A stretch of 64,000 bases of DNA from the NCBI GenBank assembly GCA_902651635.1, contig CACRSC010000050.1, positions 75,589 to 139,588 of the forward strand, in the 5' to 3' direction. Made by a program: the position numbers and the translations under genes. Positions 29,819 to 41,952 of the stretch are shown in pieces. Source of the stretch: Mastigamoeba balamuthi. Lineage: Eukaryota > Evosea > Mastigamoebida > Mastigamoebidae. Position 1 is the stretch's first letter. Each line of letters begins with the position of its first letter. A model generated the notes under the pieces. It did no database searches. It was not told the DNA's origin and saw only the letters and a list, made by a program, of their open reading frames with translations.

Positions 29819-32684
29819 ATGGGCTGCCTGCGCTGGGCGGTGCCCCTTGCCCTTGCGTGCCTCGCCTCGTGCCTGCTGGCATCGCCGCAGGACGAGTGCA
29901 GCGGCGCCGAGTCTGTTGCGTACGACTCTGGCGACGACTACACTCTGACGGGCGAGTCCGCGTACGACAACGTCGAGCAGCTCTGCGGCCACCGTACGGC
30001 CAGCCACGCACAGCGGGCCTCACATGCGTGCAGGGGCGGTGTACCAGGCGACAGTGGGGCAGCTGCTGGTGCCGCCGGCGGTGCCGTGGGCGGTCACTCG
30101 CGTCTGCTTTGCGCTGTGGCTGAGTCCGCTCAGGAACCCGCAGGTCCCTCTGACGGCGACCGTCCGCGGGGCCGTGTCGCTGCACCCGGTGGCCGTCGAC
30201 CCGATCCTGGGGCCCGCTGACCGCACGTCGTACGCGACGTTCGCTCGGGAGGTGCGGTACGAGCCCCCGGGAGTACAGGCAGGGAATGGCAGCACAGCAA
30301 CGGTGAATCGGACGAAGTTGGCCCCCACGTGGGTCTCTGTCGACGTCAGCGGCCTCGCCAACCCGATGGGTACACTCTCAATACCCTCCACGCCCCGCCC
30401 GCGTCCGCGCAGAGAGACAGCTGAGAAGCCGTCTTCTCTTTTATTCCAAAATCTGTCATTGATGCCGGACATCACGGCACACGCAGTCATCTGGGAGAAA
30501 GGAGCGGTGGTCGCGGTGAGCTTCTGGTCGTGCGGCAACGTTACACTCGTGGGGACGCGGACGCCAGACAAGGCGAGGCGCCTGACGTACAAATTCAAGC
30601 CCAAGAAGGCCTACTGGGTCTACTACGACGGCACTGGCGCATTCGCCTTCGCGCCACAGGCCACAACCACAGTGCGACAGTCACACGCACTGCACTCGGT
30701 GCTGGGCCGTTGGCACTCATTTATGCACAAATTCAGCTGGGGTGCCGCCTACGTGGCTGTGCGACAAGGCCAAGTACAACGACGGCAACTGTGACTGCAA
30801 CTGCGGCGCCGGCGACGTCGACTGCCTCCGCAACTTCACGTCAGACTGCGGCCCTGGCCACGTCTGCGACCAGACGGGACGCTGCGTTGGTACGCCGATA
30901 GTGCTGTACGGGCCCGTGGTGACCGCTGGAGCGCCGCAGAGGTGGACTGGGAGGAGCGGGGGCTGTGCAACGCGTCCAACTACTGGCAGTACGACGGCTG
31001 CCAGTGCGAGTGCGGTAACACCTTCGACCCCGACTGCTGGGACGTATGCACGCCGGTCAGCGTCTGCGCCGAGGCCCTCGTGAACCCATTCTGCAGCGCA
31101 CCCAAGATGGGCCAGCGTTCCTTCTGCGACGGTTCGTGAACCCTCCGTACACTCCGGCGGCGTCCAACAGTCCGGTGCGCAGCGGTGTGGAAGTGCGACA
31201 GCGCCGAGTACGAAGATGGCAAGATCTGCAACTGCAACTGCGGAACCCAGGACCCCGACTGCTACGACCACAGCCTCAACACGACGTGTCCCGGCAACTG
31301 GCTCTGCTTCGAGGGCAAGTGCGCAGGCACGTGAATTTCTTTCACTACCTCCCTCACTCGGCGCTACACACGCAGTGCCGCATGAATGGACCTGCTCGCC
31401 TCTTTGGTACGGGGATCGCAAGGGCTGCGACTGCACGTGCGGCACGTACGACCCCGACTGCGACAACGAGTCATTACAGGTGTTGAGGTGCTCTCCAGGC
31501 AAGGTTTGCGACTACCAGGGCCAGTGCACCGATCCCCGTGAGATCACGTTGCTCCTCCTGGCCACTCAGCGGTGGGGGACAGGGTGCGGGAATGGGCGGG
31601 TGGACCGTAGAACAGACCCCAAAGAGGAGTGCGACGGAGGGCCGGGCTGTGCCAACTGCCAGTGCACTGTGGGCTTCCACCCCAAGTCCCCAATGCGACA
31701 GGGCTGCGAGCCATGTGCGTTGTTTTCACCTGCTATGCACTCTTTTGACAGGTGAGATTCTGGTAGGGTGTGGAGACAACTACACGGCAGGAGCTGAGGA
31801 ATGTGACGGAGGCTCCTTCTGTCTCAACTGCAAATGTGCGCCAGGACACTATCCGATGCCTCGGCGTAATGAGAACTGCTCAGGTACCAGTTCTCGTCTT
31901 TCGAGAAGACTGACAAAGCCTTGTGTGCAGGATGCGGCAACAGCGTTCTGGAGATCAATGAGAGTTGCGATGGGGGCAATGGCTGCATCGAGGGGCTGTG
32001 CACATGCATGCATGGATATGCCCCCACGTCTCCCCTGACCCGCGACTGCGAGCCCCTGCCCAAGGCAGAGTCAAAGTCCAACAAGCGCAAGGTCATCATC
32101 TCTAGCACTGTGGGAAGCGTCGGCGGGTTCACGCTGCTAACTGCTGTCATTGCCGCCCTTTTCTATGCGTGAGTGCAACACGACAGACACAGCATCACAC
32201 ATACACAGGAGAGACTGATGACTTGGCATGCAGGCGGAAGATCAAGTACGGGCCCAGGAAGATCAACGTCCCGGTGGAGATCTGCGCTGACGCGAGCACG
32301 CTGGCCTTTTCGTCTGTGGTCCCGGCCTCCGGGTTTGCGATCGACCCTTCCATGGGCTTTGTGTCCTCAAGTGAAGTCGTTGTCCCAATGGTCAATCCAG
32401 ATGGGACCGTTTTCTTCGGGGCAGTGGCCATGGGAAGTGGCGATGCCGCTGGAGCCGCCTCAGCAATGGTGATGCCCCAGTTCTCCGGTCTCCTCTCTGG
32501 GGACGTTCTTTCCCAGGGAATTGTCCCTGCCACGTGGCCACCTGCACAGAGTGGAACGTTCAGTGGCTCCTCTGGGACTGTCAGCTCGCCAGCAGTAGCG
32601 GAGGCTCCCAGGATGAGCACCAAGTCCTCTGACACAGTGGACTTGACCCAAGTAATACAGGTCATCCAAGAGCACCCCATGTAA
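29819..32684 (+). CDS. R5: beta-type paired cysteine-rich receptor-like protein, frame disturbed in exon 3
   Basis: The ATG at 29819 starts MGCLRWAVPLALACLASCLL, a signal peptide, then DECSGAES and YDSGDDY. Exon 2 has TVGQLLVPPAVPWAVTRVCFA and ends SGLANPMG; exon 3 has VIWEKGAVVAVSFWSC. Near 30645-30655 one base seems missing: the family reading (AIRATG, then HNHS) lies in the neighbouring frame just before the donor, so exon 3 as sequenced does not join exon 4 in frame. Everything downstream is intact: four modules, three DUF4215-like repeats, the helix STVGSVGGFTLLTAVIAALF (about 32093-32168), and a tail (exon 32234-32684) with RKIKYGPRKINVP ending DLTQVIQVIQEHPM. Intron 6 seems to use a GC donor (G then GCACGT). 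Either a very young pseudogene or a sequencing error. Its closest relative is R7. Confidence 0.82.
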
Positions 32685-33353
32685 TGAATCTTACAGTCAG
32701 GTTTCAACAGCTGACTGACACAGTGGCTATAATGACTTTCCCTTTATCTAAAGTATTTCCCACGGACACCCCATCAAAAGGAAAAAAAAGGGCAAAAAGT
32801 TGCATTTGAAACAGGAAAACAGAGGTCCACAATACTCAAGGCCTCTGAAAAAATTTGAACACACGTTTGTTCTCTTGTTTATTTATCGCACGCGATTAAA
32901 ACTGATGTATTTATTTCTTTTAGTTTAATCGCACGCGATCAAACTGAAGTACTAAGAAATCTCACACTTTAATATATTATCACTTTTTACATTTGTGAGC
33001 CTCTGTTTCCTGATTTCAAATCCGACTTTTTGCCTTCTTTTCTTCATTTTATGGGGGTGTCCATGGGAAATAGTATAGGCAAAGGGAATGTCGTTTTAGC
33101 CTCTGTTTTGCTCTGTTTTGTGTAGATAGGCAGACAAAAATTGCAACCTTTTCGCCCACTCTGAATTCTGCTTACTTAATCCTCTCTCAGACTCGGACAT
33201 AACTCAGGGGTGCACCGATGTCTTCGACCATTTACGGGAATATCCTCAGGACAGGGCACTCTGGGTTGGTATCTCGGAGTACTACTCAATTGAATTTAAT
33301 CTCCTCTTCAGTAACTTTTTTGTGGGGGGGATCTCTCACTTGGCGCGCTATTG
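32685..33353. other. AT-rich spacer between R5 and the coiled-coil gene
   Basis: Apart from the long-TIR MITE at 32721-33105, the spacer contains only AT-rich DNA and the presumed promoter of the gene starting at 33354. Confidence 0.5.
32721..33105. mobile_element. MITE with about 100-bp terminal inverted repeats
   Basis: The left arm, from CAGTGGCTATAATGAC (32721), and the right arm, whose reverse complement begins CAGAGGCTAAAACGAC (ending 33105), align over about 100 bp. Shared blocks are TATTTCCCA, GGACACCCC, GGCAAAAAGT and AACAGAGG. The centre (32883-32950) holds a direct repeat of about 25 bp built on ATCGCACGCGAT. No coding sequence is present. The CAG[TA]GG ends suggest hAT-type, but the flanking 8-mers do not match, so the insertion is old or its ends are eroded. 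Confidence 0.8.
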
Positions 33354-35396
33354 ATGGGCGACACGCGGAACTCGGAGCTCTATCTCAAGAGCGTCGTCTC
33401 GACGCTTGCGGCCGAGCGCCGGCAGAGGAACCTGGAGATCATTCAGGAGGCGGTCACGGAATCAGACAGCACAGCGCTGGACCACTGCTTTGTCTACAGT
33501 GCGCAGGGCCCAGGGGGGTGCAGTGGGGGATGTGCTGACCTGTGCGCAGTGGCGGCGCAGGCGGGCGACGAAATCAGCGAGGCCGCCAGCGACGCGGTCG
33601 GCGTGCAGGGCAGCCGCGAGCTCGAGGCGCAGGCACTGCACTATGCGCTCGAGTACCTCGTGCAGCAGCACCCGCCCTTCCGCCACGCCATCAGGGGCCG
33701 CCTTGAGGAGCTGTGCGAGGGCCCCGTGTCGGCGGCGGAGCTGCCCGAGGGGTCGCACCCAAAGACAGTCCTGCTGCGCCTTGCGGTGTCCGACGAGAGC
33801 GGAGACAGCGACGAAGATGATGCCAATGATGGCGACGAGGGCGAAGAGAGTGGCGGCGATGACAACGACGGCGACGACGGCAGCGTGCCCCTCGAGCTGG
33901 ACACAACCAGCTGCTCGCTGGTGGCCAACCCCGAGGTCCGCCGGGCGGTGCGGGCGTTCGCGGACAGCCGCCTGCCGCGCAACACGCTCGTGGCAGTCAC
34001 GGTGCTCCCCGAGAGCGCCGAGGAGCGCGCGGCGCTGATGAGGGCCGAGCATCCATCGGCGCTGCTCTGCCTGCACACGGGCGGCAGGCTCGCGGTGCTC
34101 ATGCGCGAGCATGCAGACGCTCTCGGTGCCGCGGTCGTCGCGAGCGAGACGGCAAAGACCCGGGCCCGCGCACGGGTCCAGGAGCGCGTCTCGGCGAGCG
34201 TCGCTTCCGTGCGTCTGGGGGGCGGGGAGGAGGGGGGAAGGGGGACCGCAGTGGACTGGAACGCAAGTGGCTCACACTTGCTGCCTATGCAAAAGGAACG
34301 GGCCAAGGTGCAGAGCAAAAGCGCACAGCTCGACCTGATGAGGAGCGAGGCTGCGCGCAGGGAGCAGAAGAGCACGGCCGACATCCGGATGCTCAAGGAG
34401 CAACTCGGGGAGCAGAGCGCCGAGCTCAAGGACAAGACCGCCGAGCTCGAGCACTGGCAGCGTGTGACGGCTCGCAGAGACGAGCAGATCGCTCAATTCA
34501 TGGCCGCCACCGAGCTGTTCAAGGAGCAGCTCATGAAGAAGAACGCCGAGATCAACGACAAAAACGCCGAGATCGACGCAAAGAACGCGGAGATCCAGCA
34601 GAAGAACGCCGAGCTCAGCCTCCAGACCGCCGAGCTCAGCCGCCAGAACGCCGACATCAGCCAAAAGAATGCAGAGATCGACGCAAAGAACGCGGAGATC
34701 CAGCAGAAGAACGCCGAGCTCAGCCGCCAGACCGCCGAGCTCAGCCGCCAGAACGCCGACATCAGCCAAAAGAACGCGGAGATCCAGCAGAAGAGCGCGG
34801 AGATCCAGCAGAAGAACGCGGAGATCCAGCAGAAGAACGCGGAGATCCAGCAGAAGAACGCCGAGATTGAGCGCGTTCTGGATATCGTGTGCCCCATCCA
34901 TGCCGTGGCGGCATACTACATGGTCCTCGACTTGCTTCGCGACGCGTGGTGGCGCAGATTCCAGAACTCGCAGGGCAGGAAGCAGTTCCAGCGCTGCGAA
35001 GCAGACGTGCGTTGCTGCTATCCGCTGTGTGCTTTGTTGCTGACAATGTTTCTCATATACTGAAGCTTGATTACGCTGATGCCCTTGACGAGCTCGTTGC
35101 CGCGGAGGGGCTCCCGCAGGACCTCCCTGCCTGCCTCCGCTCGGTGAAAACAACAGGGTCTTTCAACATCCGGAGGCACAACTGCCATCGAGCAACAGGG
35201 ACTCAGGCACGTACTGCCGCCCTACCCTCCTGACTGACAGACACCTCGATGGCACACCTCGTAGATTCGGCAGTCGATTGACCACCTCGTAGCCAATGAA
35301 AGGGCATTGTTCCGCTCTCTCTGGGACCTGCTGGAGGCAAAGGGTGTCGTGCACTACGACGACGACAGTGACGACGACGACGGTGACCTCGAGTAA
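33354..35396 (+). CDS. Heptad-repeat coiled-coil protein with acidic segments
   Basis: The ATG at 33354 starts MGDTRNSELYLKSVVSTL. The main frame runs to a phase-0 GT donor at 35007. Two short exons, 35066-35143 and 35265-35396, then continue in frame to LWDLLEAKGVVHYDDDSDDDDGDLE and a stop. The product is about 603-620 residues. The lower figure applies if a 51-bp in-frame candidate intron (33499-33549, Gly/Cys-rich when translated) is removed. Residues about 150-185 are Asp/Glu-rich. About 320-510 is a long coiled coil whose second half is 7-residue repeats of the form NAEIQQK. Residues 510-551 are a globular-looking, Trp-bearing helical segment. No enzymatic domain is seen. It sits alone between two receptor pairs, so it may have inserted into the cluster. 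Function unknown. Confidence 0.7.
34538..34874. repeat. 21-bp minisatellite encoding heptads, with a higher-order duplication
   Basis: About 16 in-frame units of 21 bp encode variants of K-N-A-E-I-Q-Q (also Q-T-A-E-L-S-R and Q-N-A-D-I-S-Q). A block of several heptads (DAKNAEIQQKNAELS ... NADISQ) occurs twice in a row, and the last four units are nearly identical. Such arrays change length readily by unequal exchange. Confidence 0.9.
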
Positions 35397-35534
35397 GAGA
35401 GGCCGCCCAAGCCGCCCTATCCAGGCCCGTTGTCCAGACCCAATTCAGTTGTCCAAGAGGAAACAGCGCGTCTTGTTTTTATTTAAAATTCCACCTTTTT
35501 TCAGTTGTTTTTCCCTTCCTCTGTATGGGTGGGA

Positions 35535-38353
35535 TCAGTTGCTTGGTTCAGATTCCTTTTTAGCCACCTGATCGGCAACGAAGCTGCTGGCCGAAGAGCT
35601 GTGCTGGAACACAGAGGCAATTGGGGGGACTTCTGCCTGGCAGAGCTCTGTGACGACTGTCATCGCCTCATTTCCGAGCTGGAAGGCACAGCCCGGCAAG
35701 GGTGGCGACATTACAACAGCAGGAAAGCCACCCGGGCTGCTCTGCCCGCTGCTGTCGGCCGGGCCCGGGCCACCAGAGACGTAGACGACGCCGTCGGGCG
35801 TGATGAAGCCGACGACGGGCGATCCCGCTGACATCAGCGATGGTGAGTCCTGGACAGGAACGCAGTTGGCATCAATCGACGTGATGTTGGAGTTCATCTC
35901 GACAGGGATGTTGAGCTTTCGTGGCCCGTACTTGACCTTCCTCCTGCGGCTCTCGTTAATCGACCGCAGTCCAACTCGGGGAGAAAACGAACGCATAGAG
36001 TAGAGCAACGATAATACCCACAAGGAAAACGAAGCCACAGCAGCTGCCGACGGTGCTCGAGATGACCACCTTCTTTCTGCTCGACCGCGACTCCTTTAGA
36101 ACGGCCAGACATTCGACCGTCACGGGGCTCTTGGCCGCATATCCCGAGGAACACACGCAGTTTTCATCGCACCCAAGGCCCCCGTCGCAGCTTTCGTTGA
36201 GCTCTGGCTCTGCCACTCTGTTCCCGCACCCTAGTAACAACACCGAGTAGTCAGCCGGGGTTTCAGCGCAGCTATGTTTGTACCCGTGCAGTACTTGCGC
36301 ACAGGCCAGAAGGGCAGGTGCCCTGGCAGGCACGAGCAGTTGACACAGAACACGCCACCCTCGCACTGCTCGGCTCCTGCCACAAAGTCATCCCCGCATA
36401 CTGCAAGGTCTTTGAAGTGAGCCTATGGCAGATGGCCGCCCGGAGAATGCTCACGTGTGCGGCAGTCAACATCCAATGGATTCATGGGCCGGTATCCTTT
36501 GTCGCACGAGCAGTTGGAACAGCCCCTTCCCCCGTCACACTCCTCCTTGCTGCCAAAGTCCACAGCGAAGTTCCCACAGCCTGTCGGACGGCACCACTGT
36601 CAGGACTTGGGCAAGTGGAAAAGAGAGCGATAAGGGACCTGGATCCACGCATCTGCCTCCATAGTCGCAGACCTGCCCGGGGGCAGGGCAGTTGTACACC
36701 TCACCGGTCGAGTCGCAGTCGGGGTCGTAGACGCCGCACCCGCAGTCGCACTCGTCCTTGGCGTTGAACCAAGACAGGTCGCACGCCCATCTGCGTGGGA
36801 CTGCGCGTTGTGAGGGGCGCTCGGCGCTGGAGGGTAGGCCGAGGGACGCTGACCGGAGCATATGTTATTGTCGCAGAAGTCGTTGACGGGGCAGTCCGTG
36901 TCGCGGCTGGTGTTGGCGCAGTCAGGGTCCTGGACGCCGCACTGGCAGTTGCAAACCTCGCCGTCGTTGTACATCGAGGAGTTGCAGGTCCACTTGTCTG
37001 TCGGGCAAGCACGCACAGATGCTCGGCAGTTGGCATCCCTCTTCCAGAAGGCAAACGAACGAGCGCGCACCTGCGCAGTAGGGGGCGTCGCCCGGAGCGA
37101 AGTTGCACAGGGGCTGCGCCAGAGAGACGCCTGGAGAGCACTGGAAGACTGCAGCAGTAGAGTCGAGGCAGTCGGGGTCGACGACGGAGCCACACTCGCA
37201 CTGGCAGCCGTCGTACTGCCAGTAGTTGGACGCATTGCACAGCCCCCGCTCCTCCCAGTCCACCTCTGCGAGGGCAGCGAGCTCAGTGGCATCGAGGCAT
37301 CCGAGCGCACCGACACAGAGGCCGGTCGGGTCACAGACGCTCCCCGGGGGGCAGTCGGACGTAAAGTTTGTGTTGCAGTCGACGTCGCCGGCGCCGCAGT
37401 TGCAGTCGCAGTTGCCGTCGTGGTACCTCGAGGCGTTGCAGTACCACCCCTGTGGCACTCCACCGCCTGCACACAGATTGCCCTGTTGTCAGTCAATGGC
37501 GGGGCTACAGGCAATGAGTCACTACAGTGTTCGTGGCCCTCGGTGCGCAGCAACACCGCGCTGGCGTGAACGGACTCCCACTCGCTGTTGTAACTCAGGA
37601 CCAGTCTCTGCTCGAGCTGCGAGTACGCGGTGACGTAGTACACGCTCTCGCATGATCGGAAGCTCACGGACACGAACACACCCTTGTCCCATGCCACTGG
37701 ACACAGAGCCAGGCACCGCACACCTCGAGTGAGCGCACGGACAGGGACGGCGAGCGGGAGTCTCTGGCGCACCCATGGCGCTGTTGTTGCTGACGTCGAC
37801 AGAGAGCCACACGGGCACGACGCCGTTGTCGCTGCCCTTGGGAGCCCCGGGCGTCCGCGGCTCGTAGTCGAGTCGGAGCACGAACGGGGCGACGGCGAGC
37901 CTTTCTAGGGGCAGCAGCGCCCCTCCCAGCGCCCTTCCGACAGAGACAGCGTAGAGCGAGACCTCTCCGTGGACGAGGGCGCTCTGGGGCAGCGCCCTGT
38001 CGCTTTTCAGCGGCTTGATGAGCAGCGCGAAGCAGACGCGCGTGTACTTCCAGGGCACCGAGGGCGGAGTGAACAGCTGCGCGAACGTCCCCGAGTAGGA
38101 GTCTCCGCCCTCTGCGACCTGTCAGCAGCGGAGGAAGCGGAAGCAGCGGGGCCGGGGAGTGCGCACGAGGGCAGAGGGGCTGGCCGGAGCTGGCGGTGTC
38201 GCCCACGACGTTGCGCGTGTGGTAGTCGGTCCCGTGGTCGTGGATCTCCGCGCCAGCGCCAGTGCACTGGTCCGCCCCGACAGCAGAAGAGCCGACAGCG
38301 CAGGCGCAGGCGAGGAGCAGAGCGGCGAGGTGGGAGTGGTGTGGGCAGCCCAT
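35535..38353 (-). CDS. R6: alpha-type paired cysteine-rich receptor-like protein
   Basis: The ATG at 38353 gives MGCPHHSHLAALLLACACAV, a signal peptide, then DQCTGAGA and HDHGTDY. The N-terminal domain has AQLFTPPSVPWKYTRVCFA, the alpha insert GAPKGSDNGV, and VAWDKGVFVSVSFRSC, where Arg replaces the family Trp. Modules include CDCNCGAGDVDC, CQCECGSVVDPDC, CNCQCGVQDPDC and CDCGCGVYDPDC. The DUF4215-like repeats are CGNFAVDFGSKEECDGG, CGDDFVAGAEQCEGG and CGNRVAEPELNESCDGG. The helix with STVGSCCGFVFLVGII (two adjacent Cys) is at about 35998-36070. The tail exon is 35535-35943: RKVKYGPRKLNIPVEMN, CVPV, PDGVVYVSGG, ending KKESEPSN. It matches R4 most closely across signal peptide, modules and tail. 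Partner: R7. Confidence 0.87.
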
Positions 38354-38652
38354 CGAGCGAGTTCGCGAAAACAGCGTCAGCGGCTGAGCGAACAACAAAC
38401 AACACTTGAAAAGGCCGAAATGGGACTTCGGTGGTTGGATTTTACGGCGGCTCCTACGTCAGGCCCCGCAGCCGCCCGGCTTATTTCGTGGCCGCCGGGC
38501 CCCAGCGCTGCTGAGTGCGCGTGCCCTCGTACGCCCGGCGTGCGCGTCCTCGTTCGCGGAGACTAGGGTGCCGATATCTCTGGCTGTGGGTTATCAGAAA
38601 ACGCACTTTACTTTTCTCGGGTGCCAACCGAACACAACTCCCGAAACCCTTA
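38354..38652. promoter_or_regulatory. Bidirectional promoter region R6/R7 (299 bp)
   Basis: The shortest of the five divergent spacers. It shares an alpha-side GAAAACAGCG word and a beta-side CAGAAAACGCACTTTACTTT block with the R4/R5 spacer, at matching distances from the starts, supporting descent of the two pairs, promoter included, from one unit. Confidence 0.6.
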
Positions 38653-41622
38653 ATGGCCCTCCTGCGTTCTCTGGCGCCTGTGGCGTTCGCCCTCCTCCTC
38701 GCTGGTTCCACCCGAGCCTTCGCGACGCAGGACCCCGAGTGCGGTGGCGCTGGATGGGTGGCGTACGACGCGGGCAGCGACTACACCTTGACGGCAGACG
38801 AGGGCGCTGCCCCGGGCCTCGACGTCGAGCGCCTGTGCGGCAACCGTGCGGACTCCGCCTATCCCCCCACCAGCCTCACGCTGTGCCCGCCGGGAAGGGG
38901 CCGTCTATCGGATCGGCGTGGGGCAGCTGCTGACGCCGCCTGCGGTGCCGTGGAGGCTCACGCGCGTCTGCTTCGCGCTATCGGTCGGTCCGCTCGGTGC
39001 TCCCGTACGGGCCACCGTCCGCGGCGCCATGTCGCTGCACCCGGTGGCTGTGGCGCCCATCCTAGGGCCCGCAGACCGCACTTCGTTCGCGACATTCGTG
39101 CGGGACGTGCAGTTCGGTGCGGCAGCGCAGGCGCAGCCCAACGTCACCGAGGAGAGGAACCGGACGCTGCTGGCCCCAGTGTGGGTCTCTGTCGACCTCA
39201 GCGGCCTCGCAGCCCCCGTGGGTGCGTTCTCACGTGCAGGGCCGTACTCGGCAATCCACGAAGGGCGTATCTTGGGTTCCAATTCTGTGGGCCCACACCC
39301 GCAAGCGAAACGAACGGTGGGCTTCTGATGACCTCAACACATGGCGGGCAGTCGCATGGGACAAGGGGACCGTCATCGCAGTGAGCCTCTGGTCGTGCGA
39401 AAACGTGTCGGTGGTGGGGACGAGGACGCCGGGGAGGCCCCGGCACATGACGTACGTCTTCGACCAGAGCAAGGCCTACTGGGATTACTACCACCGCACC
39501 GACGCCTTCACCATTCGCGCCACAGGCCTCAAGCACTGTACGCAGCCTCCTCCTACCCAGCCTGTCCGCTGGTCCTCCCACGCTCAGCACAGCCCCGTGG
39601 CCCGCGCAGCTGGAGTGCCCCCGCTGTGGTACTGCGACCCCGCGATGTACAACGACGGCAAATGTGACTGCAACTGCGGCTCGGGCGACGTCGACTGCCT
39701 CTCGAACTTCACGTCCAACTGCCCTCGCGGCAGCGTATGCGACCAGTCGGGCCGCTGCATCGGTGCAGCGTGGGCGTACTCTCTGGTGTCTGACCTTTCC
39801 CTCCCCGGCAGAGGTGGACTGGGAGGAGCGGGGGCTGTGCAACGCGTCCAACTACTGGCAGTACGACGGCTGCCAGTGCGAGTGCGGCACCGTCGTCGAC
39901 CCCGACTGCTACGACCCCAATGCGCCCGTCAGCGCGTGCGAGGGGACCTTCGCGAAACCCTACTGCAACGTCCCCTCCACCACCAACGAGCAGCCATCGT
40001 GCAAAGGTTCGCCGAGAGCTCAGAAACGCAAACGCAACGACAGGCCTGAGTGCGGTGGCGCCCACAGAGACGTGGAAATGCGACAAGGCCGCCTACGAAG
40101 ATGGCAAGGTCTGCGACTGCGAGTGCGGAGCTCCGGACCCAGACTGCTCCGACCGCAGGCTCAACACCACGTGCACCGACAACTGGCTCTGCATTGCCGG
40201 CAAGTGCGCAGGTGCGCCCCCACAAACGCCTCACCCGTTCGACGGGGACTGCGCTGAGCGAGTGCGTACGAAGTGCCACGGGAATGGATGTGCGACTCCG
40301 GGTGGTTCAACGACCGCAAGGGCTGCGACTGTTTGTGCGGTACATACGACCCCGACTGTGACAACGAGTCGCTGCACGTGTACAGTTGTGGCGCTGGCCG
40401 CGTCTGCGACTACACGGGACACTGCACGGACCCAAGTAGGTCCTCCTCAGCTAGAGCAGGCCGCTCCGGTATAGGGACAGCTGACAACGGCAACAGAGTG
40501 CGGGAACGGGCGGGTGGACCGCAAGACAGACCCCAAGGAGGAGTGCGACGGGGGACAGGGCTGCGCCAACTGCCAGTGCACTGCTGGCTTCCACCCCAAG
40601 TCACCAATGCGACAGGACTGCGAGCCATGTGAATTGTCCCTCCGCGTTGAGTGTGCGTTGCTGAGACGAATCTCCAAGGGTGCGGAGACAACTACACGGC
40701 AGGAGGCGAGGAATGCGACGGAGGACTCTGCTGCGACAATTGCAAGTGCTCTGCTGGCCACCACCCGCTTCCCCTCCGGAACGAGAACTGTTCTGGTACT
40801 GTTCTCTTCCTTTCTTACTTGCATTGATCTCCTCCGACTGCAGGATGTGGCAACAGCGTTCTGGAGCACAACGAGACCTGCGACAGTGGAATCGGATGCA
40901 GTGGCATCTGCGAGTGTATGGATGGCTATGCACCGACGGCACCCACCACCCGGGACTGCCAGCGTCTCGCTGAGGCAGAGTCCAAGTCCAACAAGAGGAA
41001 GGTCATCATCTCCAGCGCAATCGGGAGCGTCGGTGGCTTCGTGCTGCTCGTCGGCGTTGTTGGTGCCCTTGTCTATGCGTGAGCTCTTACTTCCAAATCA
41101 TTAGTTTTACATGCCTTACAAGCTCATATCAGGAGGAAGATCAAAAACGGGCCCAGAAAGATCAACATTCCCGTGGAGATGAACGCAGACGCGAGCACGA
41201 TGGGATTCTCTTCCGTCGAGAGTGCCTCTGGCTTCGCAGTTGAGCCTGCCTCGGGCTTTGTGTCGTCGGCCGACGTTGCTCCTGTGGTCAACCCACACGA
41301 TACTATGTTTCTCGGAGCGATGCCCATCGGAAGTCTCGGCAACAGCAATGCTGCTACACAGGCGCCTGTAGTGGCGATGGACATGGCCCAGTTCTCTGGG
41401 GGACCTCTCTCAGAGGAGGCTCTTTCCCAGGGAAAGACTTCTGTTACGTGGTCTCAGGCTCAGCTCGGATCGTACAGTGAATACTCAGGGGCGATCAGCT
41501 CGCCGCCAATGAATGATGCAGCCAGAGCGAGCGTGATTTCCTGTGACACGGTAGACATGCCGCAAGTAATGCCAGTCCTTCAAGAGCATCCCTCATCAGG
41601 TCTTCACAATTTAACATCGTAA
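38653..41622 (+). CDS. R7: beta-type paired cysteine-rich receptor-like protein
   Basis: The ATG at 38653 starts MALLRSLAPVAFALLLAGS, a signal peptide, then PECGGAGW and YDAGSDY. Exon 2 has VGQLLTPPAVPWRLTRVCFA and the beta-type NVTEERNRT loop with sequons; exon 3 has VAWDKGTVIAVSLWSC and ends ATGLKHC. Modules: CDCNCGSGDVDC, CQCECGTVVDPDC, CDCECGAPDPDC and CDCLCGTYDPDC. The DUF4215-like repeats follow (CGNGRVDRKTDPKEECDGG, CGDNYTAGGEECDGG, CGNSVLEHNETCDSG). The helix carries SAIGSVGGFVLLVGVVGALV at about 41001-41078. The tail exon is 41133-41622: RKIKNGPRKINIPVEMN, ending TVDMPQVMPVLQEHP with an extra SSGLHNLTS. It matches R5 in the N-terminal domain and in both flanking repeats, and appears to be the intact counterpart of R5. 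Partner: R6. Confidence 0.88.
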
Positions 41623-41952
41623 GATGGGGGTATTTTCGAACCGCTCTTCTTCTCTGAGGGCACTTTTCCCAATATTTGTTTGGTCTAGATGGGGTAACGA
41701 TACCGGATTTCGATGATCGATGCAATTGCACTCCTGAAAATCCGAGTGCTATCGTTCAGTGACAATACTGGAAGGTGTCATATATTTGAAGAGTTGCACC
41801 AATTCCTACTCTGTGTCATGAGACGCGTTACCTGCAGTATTGCCAGTTCTTCAATAATTCCCCAAAGTGAGATGCAGCCAGATTTCTCTTATGGAAAACT
41901 CAAAAAAGTTGCATCATTAATTGGGACTCTTGCATGTATGATCGGTGGGGGC
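41623..41952. other. Tail-to-tail spacer R7/R8
   Basis: 330 bp of AT-richer DNA between convergent stops. No gene, tRNA or inverted repeat recognised. Confidence 0.4.

Noticed and set aside
34209-34251. Intron in the coiled-coil gene
   Set aside because: GT and AG are present but removing 43 bp would break the frame, and the unspliced reading is open.
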